A DNA stretch of 64,000 nucleotides, from NCBI GenBank assembly GCA_003056245.1, contig MVDH01000003.1, positions 392,187 to 456,186 of the forward strand, written 5' to 3'. A program made the translations under genes and the position numbers. Source of the stretch: Cellvibrio sp. 79 (lineage in GTDB: Bacteria; Pseudomonadota; Gammaproteobacteria; Pseudomonadales; Cellvibrionaceae). Under the pieces are notes generated by a model. The model had not been told where the DNA came from. It did not search any database and worked only from the letters and a program-made list of their open reading frames with translations. This document shows, in pieces, positions 18,486 to 27,345 of this stretch (positions within the stretch are counted from its first letter, which is position 1; each line of letters opens with the position of its first letter).

Positions 18486-19931
18486 TTAATTGGATAGATT
18501 GAGCTTGTAATGCTCGCCGCCCACGTTGGGAATAATTTGTTTGCCCAATGAGCCAACGACCATTCCAATACCCGCCGCTAATACACCGGCGAGCTGTGCG
18601 GGGAAGGCCTCACCGAATGGAGTGAAGGTGAAGAACAACCAGACGGTTAATCCTGCACCGATGGAAAACAACGCGCCCTGGGTAGTCGCACGCTTCCAGT
18701 ACAATCCACAGACCAGCGGTACAAATGCACCCACCAGTGGAATCTGGTAAGCACCGGATACCAGGTCATAGATCGAAGTACCCTCCAGCGCAACCGAATA
18801 AGTACAGACGCAAATGCCGAAAATAAATACGGCAATACGCATGGTGAGCAATTCGGTTTTGTCATCCTTGCGCGGGACAAACTGGTGCCAGATGTTTTCC
18901 ACAAAGGTCACTGAAGGTGCGAGCAACGTAGCTGATGCGGTTGACATCAATGCTGATAACAAAGCACCAAAGAAAATCACCTGCATCGCAAACGGCATAT
19001 GCTCCATCACCAGGGTCGGCAATACTTTTTGTGGATCATCGGCAATTAATTGCTTTGCTTGCTCCGGCATAACGATGAGCGCACTCAACACCAGGAACAT
19101 AGGAACAAACGCGAAAATGATATAGCAGGCACCACCGATAATCGGACCGCGCACTGCTGCTTTTTCATTTTTGGCAGACATCACGCGCTGGAATACGTCT
19201 TGCTGTGGAATGGAACCGAACATTAAGGTAATCGCGGCACCGATAAAGAACAGTATTTCATGGAGATCCGGCGGCGGCAGGAAGCGGAACAATTCTTTTT
19301 CACTCGCGAGGCTAATCACTTTATCTGCGCCGCCCGCCAGATCTGCCGCATAAATTGCGATCACTGATAAGCCAACGACCAATACACAAATCTGGATAAG
19401 GTCTGTAACTGCAATTGACCACATACCACCCAATAAGGTGTAAGTAGTGATAATTAAAGTGCCCAGCATCATACCGGTGGTTACTTCTATTGCACCATCG
19501 GTGAGCAAATGGAACACCAGCCCCAAGGCTGTTACTTGCGCGGCAACCCACCCCAGGTAGCTCAACAAAATCATCAGTGAACACAAAAGCTCTACTTTGC
19601 GGCCGTAGCGTTCGCGGTAGTAGTCGCTGATCGTCAACAACATCATTTTGTAGAGCTTGGCGGCGAAGAACAGCCCCACCAGAATCAGACAGGTACCTGC
19701 TCCGAAAGGATCTTCCACCACACCATTCAAACCTGTCTCTACAAAACGTGCGGGAATTCCCATAATCGTTTCGGCACCAAACCAGGTCGCAAATGTAGTA
19801 GTCACGACCATGATGAGCGGCAGATGACGACCTGCAACGACGAAATCGGCCGTTCCTTTAACGCGCCTGGAAGCCCACAGGCCAATAGACACAGTGACTG
19901 CCAAATACATGAAGACAAGCGTCAAGAGCAT
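18486..19931 (-). CDS. Sodium:solute symporter family transporter
   Basis: 481 residues with about 13 membrane helices. SSS-family motifs include ADFVVAGRHLPL, WFGAETIMGIPARF, SDYYRERYGRKVE, the helix-5 region LLGGMWSIAVTDLIQ, IPQQDVFQRVMSAKNEK, and ALLSALMSTASATLLAPSVTFVENI (the sodium-site helix). It resembles high-affinity choline/proline-type members, but the substrate cannot be fixed from sequence. It stands alone, bounded downstream by a strong hairpin. Confidence 0.88.
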   Translation of the reverse strand: MLLTLVFMYLAVTVSIGLWASRRVKGTADFVVAGRHLPLIMVVTTTFATWFGAETIMGIPARFVETGLNGVVEDPFGAGTCLILVGLFFAAKLYKMMLLTISDYYRERYGRKVELLCSLMILLSYLGWVAAQVTALGLVFHLLTDGAIEVTTGMMLGTLIITTYTLLGGMWSIAVTDLIQICVLVVGLSVIAIYAADLAGGADKVISLASEKELFRFLPPPDLHEILFFIGAAITLMFGSIPQQDVFQRVMSAKNEKAAVRGPIIGGACYIIFAFVPMFLVLSALIVMPEQAKQLIADDPQKVLPTLVMEHMPFAMQVIFFGALLSALMSTASATLLAPSVTFVENIWHQFVPRKDDKTELLTMRIAVFIFGICVCTYSVALEGTSIYDLVSGAYQIPLVGAFVPLVCGLYWKRATTQGALFSIGAGLTVWLFFTFTPFGEAFPAQLAGVLAAGIGMVVGSLGKQIIPNVGGEHYKLNLSN

Positions 19932-20268
19932 GGTTTCACCTTTATCATTTGTTGTTTTTACCTTTGATAGTTTTGAACACGCAAATCCAGACTGGCTGAC
20001 GTCCTTTTATCCTGACCAACCCCACTTGTCATACACCAGTAATGTTTAATCCGGACGGCATTCTATTGCATTTTGATAGCAATTAGCTTGCCTAATTGAA
20101 GCCAATAACGAATGTATTCAGGCATAAAAAAACCCCGCCAAAAGGCAGGGTTTTCGATCACAAATTATTCAGCAGGCTGATAACAACACTGCATCACAAC
20201 TCATTGTTAACTCACTGGATGAGATGATCGCCACCGTAAAAAAGAGATCACAGCCACAACATGCCCAC
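19932..20268. other. Intergenic region between the symporter and sutA
   Basis: 337 bases without a supported gene. It holds the symporter promoter region on the left and the sutA terminator at 20126-20154. Nothing else recognisable is seen. Confidence 0.6.
20126..20154 (-). terminator. Rho-independent terminator of sutA
   Basis: Read leftward, AAAACCCTGCC, a TTTT loop, and GGCGGGGTTTT form an 11-base-pair stem with one G-U pair, followed by further T residues. It lies about 115 bases past the sutA stop. Confidence 0.75.
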
Positions 20269-20586
20269 TTAAATAGGGCGACCACCATAGTCAGGCGTCG
20301 GCTTTTTCGGTGGGTCAGCAGTTACATTAGGCTCAACCTCATTGATCTTGCCACCGCGCGCCAAAAAGGCAGCTATTTGATCCTCGATTTCGTCCCGCAC
20401 TTTTTGGCGCGATGCGATACTAAAATCTTCCAATGCTTCTGATTCGGCCGCAGCTGCTTTGCTTGAGGAACCCGAAAAACTGGCATCATCGCTATCCGCA
20501 GGCTCATCTGCCTCGTCAGCGTCTTCTTCCCCTTCTACGCCAGTATCGTCTAATTCTTCGTCGTTAATGGGGTCTTCATCAGTCAT
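20269..20586 (-). CDS. sutA: SutA-like RNA-polymerase-binding transcriptional regulator
   Basis: 105 residues from ATG 20586, with CAGGTGA four bases upstream; an upstream in-frame ATG (20610) is less likely. The N-terminal half is extremely acidic (runs of D/E in EELDDTGVEGEEDADEADE) and probably disordered. It is followed by a short helix and the conserved C-terminal tail FLARGGKINEVEPN and ADPPKKPTPDYGGRPI. In Pseudomonas aeruginosa the small acidic protein SutA, which shares this tail, binds RNA polymerase and favours housekeeping gene expression in slow growth. Its nearness to amt/glnK matches, as far as I recall, the Pseudomonas gene order. It has its own terminator. Confidence 0.85.
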   Translation of the reverse strand: MTDEDPINDEELDDTGVEGEEDADEADEPADSDDASFSGSSSKAAAAESEALEDFSIASRQKVRDEIEDQIAAFLARGGKINEVEPNVTADPPKKPTPDYGGRPI

Positions 20587-20883
20587 AATGTCACCTGAAA
20601 ACTTATACAATGAAATTCTATTATTCTTGGCCCCAGCAAAAATTACCTATTTGAGGGAGACTCCGGCTAATTTATAGCGCAGACTCTTTTAAACGTCATG
20701 ATGAATCATGATGCTTTTTTAGGCTTTTTTTGCCTTACAGGCACCAGTGCGGCGAATTTTAGTTATTAACAATCAGCAAGTCTAGCGCCGGAAACCGATG
20801 ATAATAAAAGTAACAAAAACATCATCCTGATTCCGCCATGTATAACAATTCAAGACCATACGATCAGGCAGTTTGCAATAACT

Positions 20884-21207
20884 ATGGATACAAAAAAACT
20901 GGCCAAACATTTTCCGGAGATTGCACATCTTCCGCTCCATGAACAACATTCGTTGTTAGGCAAAGCGTATGCGGATGCACTATCCCCTGAAAATAAAATA
21001 CGCAATGCAGGTAACAATTTAGTTACGATTTTATTGCTAGGCGCACTCTGTTTTTTGATAGTGCTCACTATTCGCTCAGCGCTGGATATGTCGCCAACAA
21101 CCAGCGCGATATTAATGCTGCTGATTGGATTTCCAAGTTATTTACTAGTTCAACAACAGCGAATGATCCGGCAAATACGCATTAGCTTGCAAAAATTAAT
21201 GCCATAA
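20884..21207 (+). CDS. Small two-helix membrane protein, unknown function
   Basis: 107 residues. A soluble N-terminus of about 45 residues (KHFPEIAHLPLHEQHSLLGKAYADAL) is followed by two membrane helices (about 46-65 and 73-92) and a basic amphipathic tail (RMIRQIRISLQKLM). No known family is recognised. It is divergent from sutA across a 297-base gap in which no other gene is supported, and it ends in a terminator shared with the glnK gene coming the other way. Confidence 0.65.
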   Translation: MDTKKLAKHFPEIAHLPLHEQHSLLGKAYADALSPENKIRNAGNNLVTILLLGALCFLIVLTIRSALDMSPTTSAILMLLIGFPSYLLVQQQRMIRQIRISLQKLMP

Positions 21208-21235
21208 AAAAACGCCACCGGAAAGTGACGTTTTT
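21208..21235. terminator. Bidirectional terminator between the small membrane gene and glnK
   Basis: AAAAACGCCAC (21208-21218), loop CGGAAA, and GTGACGTTTTT (21225-21235) form an 11-base-pair stem with one mismatch, a G-U pair on the leftward RNA. There are T-rich flanks in both directions between two converging genes. Confidence 0.75.
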
Positions 21236-21277
21236 ATTAACCAGAGCTACCTAACGTAACTCAATTACCTGCAGGGA

Positions 21278-21784
<507 letters not shown>

Positions 21785-21810
21785 TCACCGACCGTTTTTT
21801 TGTCTAGCAA

Positions 21811-23076
21811 TTACTTGTTGGTAAATTCAGGATAGGCTTCCATACCGCATTCAGCCAAATCCACTCCTTCAAATTCTTCCTCTTCAGATACGCGTATACC
21901 CATCACACGTTTGATTGCAAACCAGGCTACAAAACTGGTCGCAAATACCCATCCGAAAATCGCCAGGGCGCCGATTAACTGCCCCGCAAAACTGGTTCCT
22001 GTTGCGGTGAATGGCACTACCAATAAACCGTAGAGACCAGCAGCGCCGTGAACCGAGATTGCACCAACCGGGTCATCGATACGCAATTTGTCCAACCCCA
22101 GAATACTGAACACCACAATTGCACCGGCAATCAGGCCGATAAAAACCGAACCGATTGCGCCAGGCGTATCCGGACTGGCGGTAATCGCTACCAGACCGGC
22201 GAGCGCACCATTAAGAATCATGGTGAGATCGGCTTTGCCGAACAGCACCCGCGCAACCAGCAACGCACCAATCAAACCACCAGCAGCTGATGCATTGGTA
22301 TTCACAAATACTACGGCGATGGTGTTAGCACTGGTGATATCACCCAACTTGAGTACCGAGCCACCGTTGAAACCGAACCAGCCAAACCAGAGGATAATTG
22401 CCCCAAGGGTGGCGATGGGTAAGTTTGCGCCGGGGATCGCATGGACTTCACCGCTGGAACCGTATTTGCCTTTGCGCGCACCAAGGAGTAAAACGCCGGA
22501 AAGTGCCGCCGCCGCACCCGTTAAATGCACAACACCGGAGCCGGCAAAATCCTTGAAGCCAAATTGATCATCGAGATTCAAACCAAAGACACCCGCCGAG
22601 CCCCAAACCCATGATCCCTCTACCGGATAGATACAACCAACCATGATCAGGGAGAACAACAAAAACGCCCAGAGTTTCATCCGTTCAGCAACTGCGCCGG
22701 AAACAATCGACATGCAGGTTGCTGCAAAAACAACTTGGAAGAAAAAATTCGCTGCAGGTGAAAAAATCGCACCGCCGCCAAAACCACCTTCACGTTCACT
22801 AAAACTTTTCAGGGTTTGGTTGACATCAACTGCACCAATTCCCGCTACGAAAAATTTGTCGCCGTACATGATCGCGAAACCACATACCAGGTACATCACG
22901 CTGGCAGTTGCATAGAGCACGATGTTTTTGGTCAATATTTCCGCTGTATTTTTGGCACGTACCAGGCCGGATTCCAGCATGGCAAAACCCGCCGCCATCC
23001 ACATCACCAATGCACCGCACATCAAAAAGTAAAACGTATCGAGCGCGTATTGGAGGTGGTAAATATTTTCTTCCAT
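21811..23076 (-). CDS. amtB: Ammonium transporter (Amt), second copy without signal peptide extension
   Basis: 421 residues, 11 predicted helices. Amt/MEP features: GFAMLESGLVRAKN, WVWGSAGVFGLNLDDQFGFKDFAGSGVVHLTGAAAAL (first pore His), WFGWFGFNGGSVL, and AISVHGAAGLYGLL (second pore His). It starts directly in the first helix, unlike the neighbouring Amt. Cytoplasmic-membrane ammonium channel, expected to bind PII. It is only 66 bases from the first amt gene on the same strand. The two Amt proteins are clearly diverged, not a recent duplicate. Confidence 0.94.
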   Translation of the reverse strand: MEENIYHLQYALDTFYFLMCGALVMWMAAGFAMLESGLVRAKNTAEILTKNIVLYATASVMYLVCGFAIMYGDKFFVAGIGAVDVNQTLKSFSEREGGFGGGAIFSPAANFFFQVVFAATCMSIVSGAVAERMKLWAFLLFSLIMVGCIYPVEGSWVWGSAGVFGLNLDDQFGFKDFAGSGVVHLTGAAAALSGVLLLGARKGKYGSSGEVHAIPGANLPIATLGAIILWFGWFGFNGGSVLKLGDITSANTIAVVFVNTNASAAGGLIGALLVARVLFGKADLTMILNGALAGLVAITASPDTPGAIGSVFIGLIAGAIVVFSILGLDKLRIDDPVGAISVHGAAGLYGLLVVPFTATGTSFAGQLIGALAIFGWVFATSFVAWFAIKRVMGIRVSEEEEFEGVDLAECGMEAYPEFTNK

Positions 23077-23142
23077 CAGCAGTTCCCCATACCTGACAAT
23101 AAAAACGGCGCTTTGCAGTCACGCTGCAAAGCGCCAGGGGAA

Positions 23143-24687
23143 TTACATGTGGTAACCGCGCTCGCCGTGTTCGGCAGTATCCAGGCCTTCGGTTTCCACT
23201 TCGTCGCTTACACGCAGGCCGATCACTACATCAACCAACTTGAACGCGATGAAGGAAACTACACCTGACCATACGATAGTGATCAACACACCTTTGATTT
23301 GGATCCAGGTTTGCGCACCGATACCCGCGAAGCCCCAAGTGCCTGCAACGTAATCGTACACACCGGTACCACCCAGATCCGGGCTGTTGAATACACCGGT
23401 CAGGATTGCGCCGATGATACCGCCCACGCAGTGCACACCGAATACATCAAGGGAATCGTCATAACCCAACCAGGCTTTCAGTTTCAGTACCGCCAGCATA
23501 CAGATCAGGCCGCCGGCAACACCGATTACCAGTGCGCCCATTGGACCTACCCAACCACACGCTGGAGTGATCGCAACCAAACCTGCGATAGCACCGGAAG
23601 CCGCGCCCAACATAGTTGGTTTGCCGCGCACCAGCCACTCACCGAAGGTCCAGGCCAATACGGCTGCTGCAGTTGCCAGGAAGGTGTTGATGAATACTTG
23701 TGCAGCGAAGGCGTTAGCTTCCAGGTTTGAACCCACATTGAAACCAAACCAACCTACCCACAGGATCGCTGCACCAATCATGGTGAACGGAACATTGTGC
23801 GGAGCAAGGGAAGCGTTACCGAAACCTTTACGTTTACCGATCAACAAGCAACCCACCAGACCAGCGATACCGGCGTTGATGTGAACTACGGTACCACCGG
23901 CGAAATCCAGCGCACCCAATTGGAAGATATAACCCGCACCGGCAGTTGCAGCAGCAGCGGCTTCAGCAGTGGTGTAAGCATCAGGGCCCGCCCAGAACCA
24001 CACCATGTGCGCGATTGGCAAGTAAGCGAAGGTGAACCACAACACTGCAAACACCAACACCGCAGAGAATTTCATACGCTCGGCGAATGCACCTACGATC
24101 AGGCAAGGGGTCAAGGCGGCAAAGGTCATCTGGAAAGCGGCGTACAGATATTCAGGCACATACACGCCTTTGCTAAACGTCGCTGCGGGCAACAAATTAC
24201 CGGCGGCATCGAGCATATCTTTCAGGAACAAGCGATCAAAGCCGCCGAAGAAAGCATTGCCCGAGGTAAATGCCAGTGAGTATCCGTAGATCGACCAAAG
24301 CACCGCGATCAAACAGAAGGTCACGAACACTTGCATGGACAATGACAGGATATTTTTAGCGCGAACCATACCGCCATAGAACAGGGCGAGGCCGGGCAAC
24401 ACCATGAAAATAACCAGCAATGTGGCGGTTAACATCCAGGCGATATCGCCTTTATCAAACGAAGGAGCAGCGGGTGCAGCAGCCGCTTCTGCCGGAGCAG
24501 CTTCGGCAGCAACCGGTGCAGCGGCTTCAGCAGCAGGAGCTTCAGTGGTTGCCGCTTCGGTAACCACAGCAGCGGCGTCAGAGGTGGCGGCAGCATCTTG
24601 TGCCCACGCGCCACCGGCGGGAAGTATCAACGCGGCCAACAAGGCCAGCGGCGCGAGCTTGACGCCCATACGAAATAGTTTATTCAC
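23143..24687 (-). CDS. amtB: Ammonium transporter (Amt) with alanine-rich periplasmic extension
   Basis: 514 residues. A cleavable signal peptide ends near GGAWA|QDAAA (about 29). It is followed by about 55 residues made almost wholly of Ala, Glu, Pro and Thr before the first helix (KGDIAWMLTATLLVIFMVLPGLALFYGGMVRAKN). Pore histidines are in GGTVVHINAGIAGLVG and DVFGVHCVGGIIG. The usual phenylalanine-gate and GWFGFNVGS motifs are present. It follows the first PII gene by 67 bases, the classic glnK-amtB pair, and is probably NtrC/sigma-54 controlled. Confidence 0.94.
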   Translation of the reverse strand: MNKLFRMGVKLAPLALLAALILPAGGAWAQDAAATSDAAAVVTEAATTEAPAAEAAAPVAAEAAPAEAAAAPAAPSFDKGDIAWMLTATLLVIFMVLPGLALFYGGMVRAKNILSLSMQVFVTFCLIAVLWSIYGYSLAFTSGNAFFGGFDRLFLKDMLDAAGNLLPAATFSKGVYVPEYLYAAFQMTFAALTPCLIVGAFAERMKFSAVLVFAVLWFTFAYLPIAHMVWFWAGPDAYTTAEAAAAATAGAGYIFQLGALDFAGGTVVHINAGIAGLVGCLLIGKRKGFGNASLAPHNVPFTMIGAAILWVGWFGFNVGSNLEANAFAAQVFINTFLATAAAVLAWTFGEWLVRGKPTMLGAASGAIAGLVAITPACGWVGPMGALVIGVAGGLICMLAVLKLKAWLGYDDSLDVFGVHCVGGIIGAILTGVFNSPDLGGTGVYDYVAGTWGFAGIGAQTWIQIKGVLITIVWSGVVSFIAFKLVDVVIGLRVSDEVETEGLDTAEHGERGYHM

Positions 24688-24754
24688 GAAAATGTTCTCC
24701 TGAGGTGATTTATCTGATGCCAGCAGCCATGCAAAGCTGGTCGCTTGTTATCGT

Positions 24755-25171
<417 letters not shown>

Positions 25172-25230
25172 CTACAAAAAACAGCTACTGCAACCACTCA
25201 AACCGACATCAGGTACTCAGGCAAGATTTT

Positions 25231-25244
25231 GCACAGAGCAGGCC
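25231..25244 (-). promoter_or_regulatory. Candidate sigma-54 promoter for the glnK-amt block
   Basis: Read leftward, TTGGCCTGCTCTGTGCAAA has GG and GC separated by exactly ten bases, as in -24/-12 promoters, with TGGC and TGC partly matching the consensus. The predicted start is about 125 bases before the glnK ATG at 25093. It lies in the 414-base gap 25094-25507, which holds no gene. Confidence 0.5.
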
Positions 25245-25330
25245 AATTTCAGAAAATCAATAAAAATCAGATAGATAGCAGTATTTATGGGCGCCAAACC
25301 GGGAAATATCCAAGATCGAATACATGTGTT

Positions 25331-25371
25331 GCACCATTTTTGATCAGTCCTGTAAACGAGAGGCACCATTT
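25331..25371. promoter_or_regulatory. Pair of GCACCATTT repeats, possible NtrC upstream sites
   Basis: GCACCATTT occurs at 25331-25339 and 25363-25371, 32 bases (three turns) apart and about 90-130 bases upstream of the candidate sigma-54 promoter. GCACCA is the NtrC half-site, but the matching opposite halves are not seen, so this is tentative. Confidence 0.35.
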
Positions 25372-25507
25372 AAGGACATGGGCACACAAAGCAACATCGA
25401 AATGATCTTTGACGGTTATGTAGATGGCGATCAGGGTGCGGCTAGGGGAAAGACGCAGTAAACTGCCAGCCATAGGTAAATTGAGGCGGATAAAACCGAT
25501 ACACACG

Positions 25508-25732
25508 ATGATTAAAAATCTAACCGAAAAGTTGGCGGAAGAAATTCAACGCCAGCTCACCAACAGCAACCAAACGATTCCCGCACGGGAAATTAATATT
25601 GCACTACAAGCCGTATTGGCGCGGCTGGATTTGGTAACGCGGGAAGAATTTGATGCGCAGGCCGCCGTATTGCAACGAACCCGCCAGAAGCTGGAACAAC
25701 TGGAACAACAGTTAGCAGTACTTGAACGGTAA
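25508..25732 (+). CDS. ubiK: UbiK/BMFP-family ubiquinone biosynthesis accessory factor
   Basis: 74 residues from ATG 25508 (MIKNLTEKLAEEI). The pattern REINIALQAVLARLDLVTREEFDAQAAVLQRTRQKLEQLEQQL is the membrane fusogenic/coiled-coil BMFP (formerly YqiC) family. UbiK aids the aerobic Ubi complex in E. coli. An upstream in-frame ATG at 25424 adds non-conserved residues. It precedes comM, the order also known in Pseudomonas next to glnK. Confidence 0.9.
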   Translation: MIKNLTEKLAEEIQRQLTNSNQTIPAREINIALQAVLARLDLVTREEFDAQAAVLQRTRQKLEQLEQQLAVLER

Positions 25733-25830
25733 ATCGCGGCCCGTCGCATCAATCACTGGCCTGTTGTCGGCGCCTGATTTATAGTCGGCAGCCAAAAATT
25801 GCTTTGAAAACAACTACAAGGATCGTATAT

Positions 25831-27339
25831 ATGTCGCTCGCTATCGTATTTTCCCGCGCCAAACTTGGCATCAATGCTCCTCAGGTAACCGTAGAGGTTC
25901 ACATCTCCAATGGCTTACCCGGCCTTTCTATCGTCGGGCTACCGGAAACAGCAGTAAAAGAAAGCAAGGACCGAGTGCGTAGCGCCATCATCAATAGCCA
26001 TCTCGAATTTCCAGCCCAACGAATCACCGTTAACCTGGCTCCAGCCGATTTGCCCAAAGAGGGTGGCCGTTATGACTTGCCGATTGCACTGGGGATTCTT
26101 GCCGCATCCGGGCAAATCCCTCTGGAACAACTGGAGCGACATGAATTTCTTGGGGAACTGGCACTTTCCGGTGAATTGCGCCCTATTAGTGCAGCCCTGC
26201 CGGCAGCACTTGCGTGTGGCGATGCCAAACGTGACTTGATTATTAGCACGGGAAGCGCTGGTGAAGCAGCCTTGAGCAGCATTACGCGCGTATTTGGTGC
26301 ACCCAATCTTCTACAGGTTTGCGCCCACCTGCACCAGCGCGAGCCACTAAAACAAGCAACTGCCGACCAGGACAGCTTCCAGATTGCAGCAAATCCACTC
26401 GATATCCTTGATGTTAAAGGCCAATCCCACGCCAAACGCGCATTGGAAATTGCGGCGAGTGGTGGCCACAACCTGCTGTTCTATGGTCCACCAGGCACCG
26501 GCAAAACCATGCTCGCCAGCCGCTTGCCGGGCTTGCTTCCAAGCTTAAGTGAGAGGGAAATGCTGGATGTGGCCGCGATTTATTCAGTAGCCGCCCAAGC
26601 CAAGGAATACCAATGGCGCCAGCGCCCATTTAGATCCCCCCATCACACGGCGTCGGCGATAGCATTGGTAGGTGGTGGCACAAACCCGAAACCCGGAGAA
26701 ATTTCATTAGCGCACGCGGGAGTTCTTTTTCTGGACGAACTGCCCGAGTTTTCAAGAAGTGTATTGGAAGTATTACGCGAACCACTGGAGAGCGGCGAAG
26801 TGCGAATCTCCCGCGCACGCAGCCAAGCCTGTTTTCCCGCTCGCTTTCAACTGATCGCGGCGATGAATCCGTGTCCCTGCGGCTACCATGGCAGCGATGC
26901 CAATCGTTGCCGCTGCACTCCGGATCAAGTTAAACGCTATCGCAATAAAATTTCAGGCCCATTGTTAGACCGAATCGACATGCACGTACCCGTGCGCGCT
27001 TTACGCCAAGGCGAATTACAAAGCAAAACAGTGGGCGATGGCACTGCAACAATTCGTGCTCGCGTAGAGCAAACCCGCACGCGACAGTTACAACGCCAAG
27101 GAAAAGCGAACAATCAACTCAGCGCGCCCGAACTGGAACAACATTGCGAATTAACAACCGGCGATAAAAATTTATTGGAGCAAGCCATTAATAAGTTGGG
27201 ATTATCAACGCGCGCGTATCATCGTGTTTTAAAACTGGCGCGCACGCTGGCGGATATGAACGACCGTGCGCAGTTGAATACGGTAGATATTACTGAAGCT
27301 TTGAGTTATCGCACATTGGATCGCCAACCCGGCAATTAA
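25831..27339 (+). CDS. comM: YifB/ComM-family magnesium-chelatase-like AAA+ ATPase
   Basis: 502 residues from ATG 25831, with AAGGA eight bases upstream. The N-terminal ChlI-like domain (ISNGLPGLSIVGLPETAVKESKDRVRSA) is followed by the AAA+ core: Walker A GPPGTGKTML, Walker B FLDELPEF, arginine-finger region, and the zinc-like CPCGYHGSDANRCRC. The C-terminal ChlI domain ends with TLDRQPGN. ComM is a branch-migration helicase in natural transformation in Vibrio and Haemophilus. Whether this strain is transformable cannot be told here. Confidence 0.93.
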   Translation: MSLAIVFSRAKLGINAPQVTVEVHISNGLPGLSIVGLPETAVKESKDRVRSAIINSHLEFPAQRITVNLAPADLPKEGGRYDLPIALGILAASGQIPLEQLERHEFLGELALSGELRPISAALPAALACGDAKRDLIISTGSAGEAALSSITRVFGAPNLLQVCAHLHQREPLKQATADQDSFQIAANPLDILDVKGQSHAKRALEIAASGGHNLLFYGPPGTGKTMLASRLPGLLPSLSEREMLDVAAIYSVAAQAKEYQWRQRPFRSPHHTASAIALVGGGTNPKPGEISLAHAGVLFLDELPEFSRSVLEVLREPLESGEVRISRARSQACFPARFQLIAAMNPCPCGYHGSDANRCRCTPDQVKRYRNKISGPLLDRIDMHVPVRALRQGELQSKTVGDGTATIRARVEQTRTRQLQRQGKANNQLSAPELEQHCELTTGDKNLLEQAINKLGLSTRAYHRVLKLARTLADMNDRAQLNTVDITEALSYRTLDRQPGN

Positions 27340-27345
27340 AATTTT

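Noticed and set aside
22088-22567. 159-codon open frame opposite the second amt gene
   Set aside because: Lies wholly antisense to a conserved gene, low-complexity composition and no family resemblance; a shadow of Amt codons.
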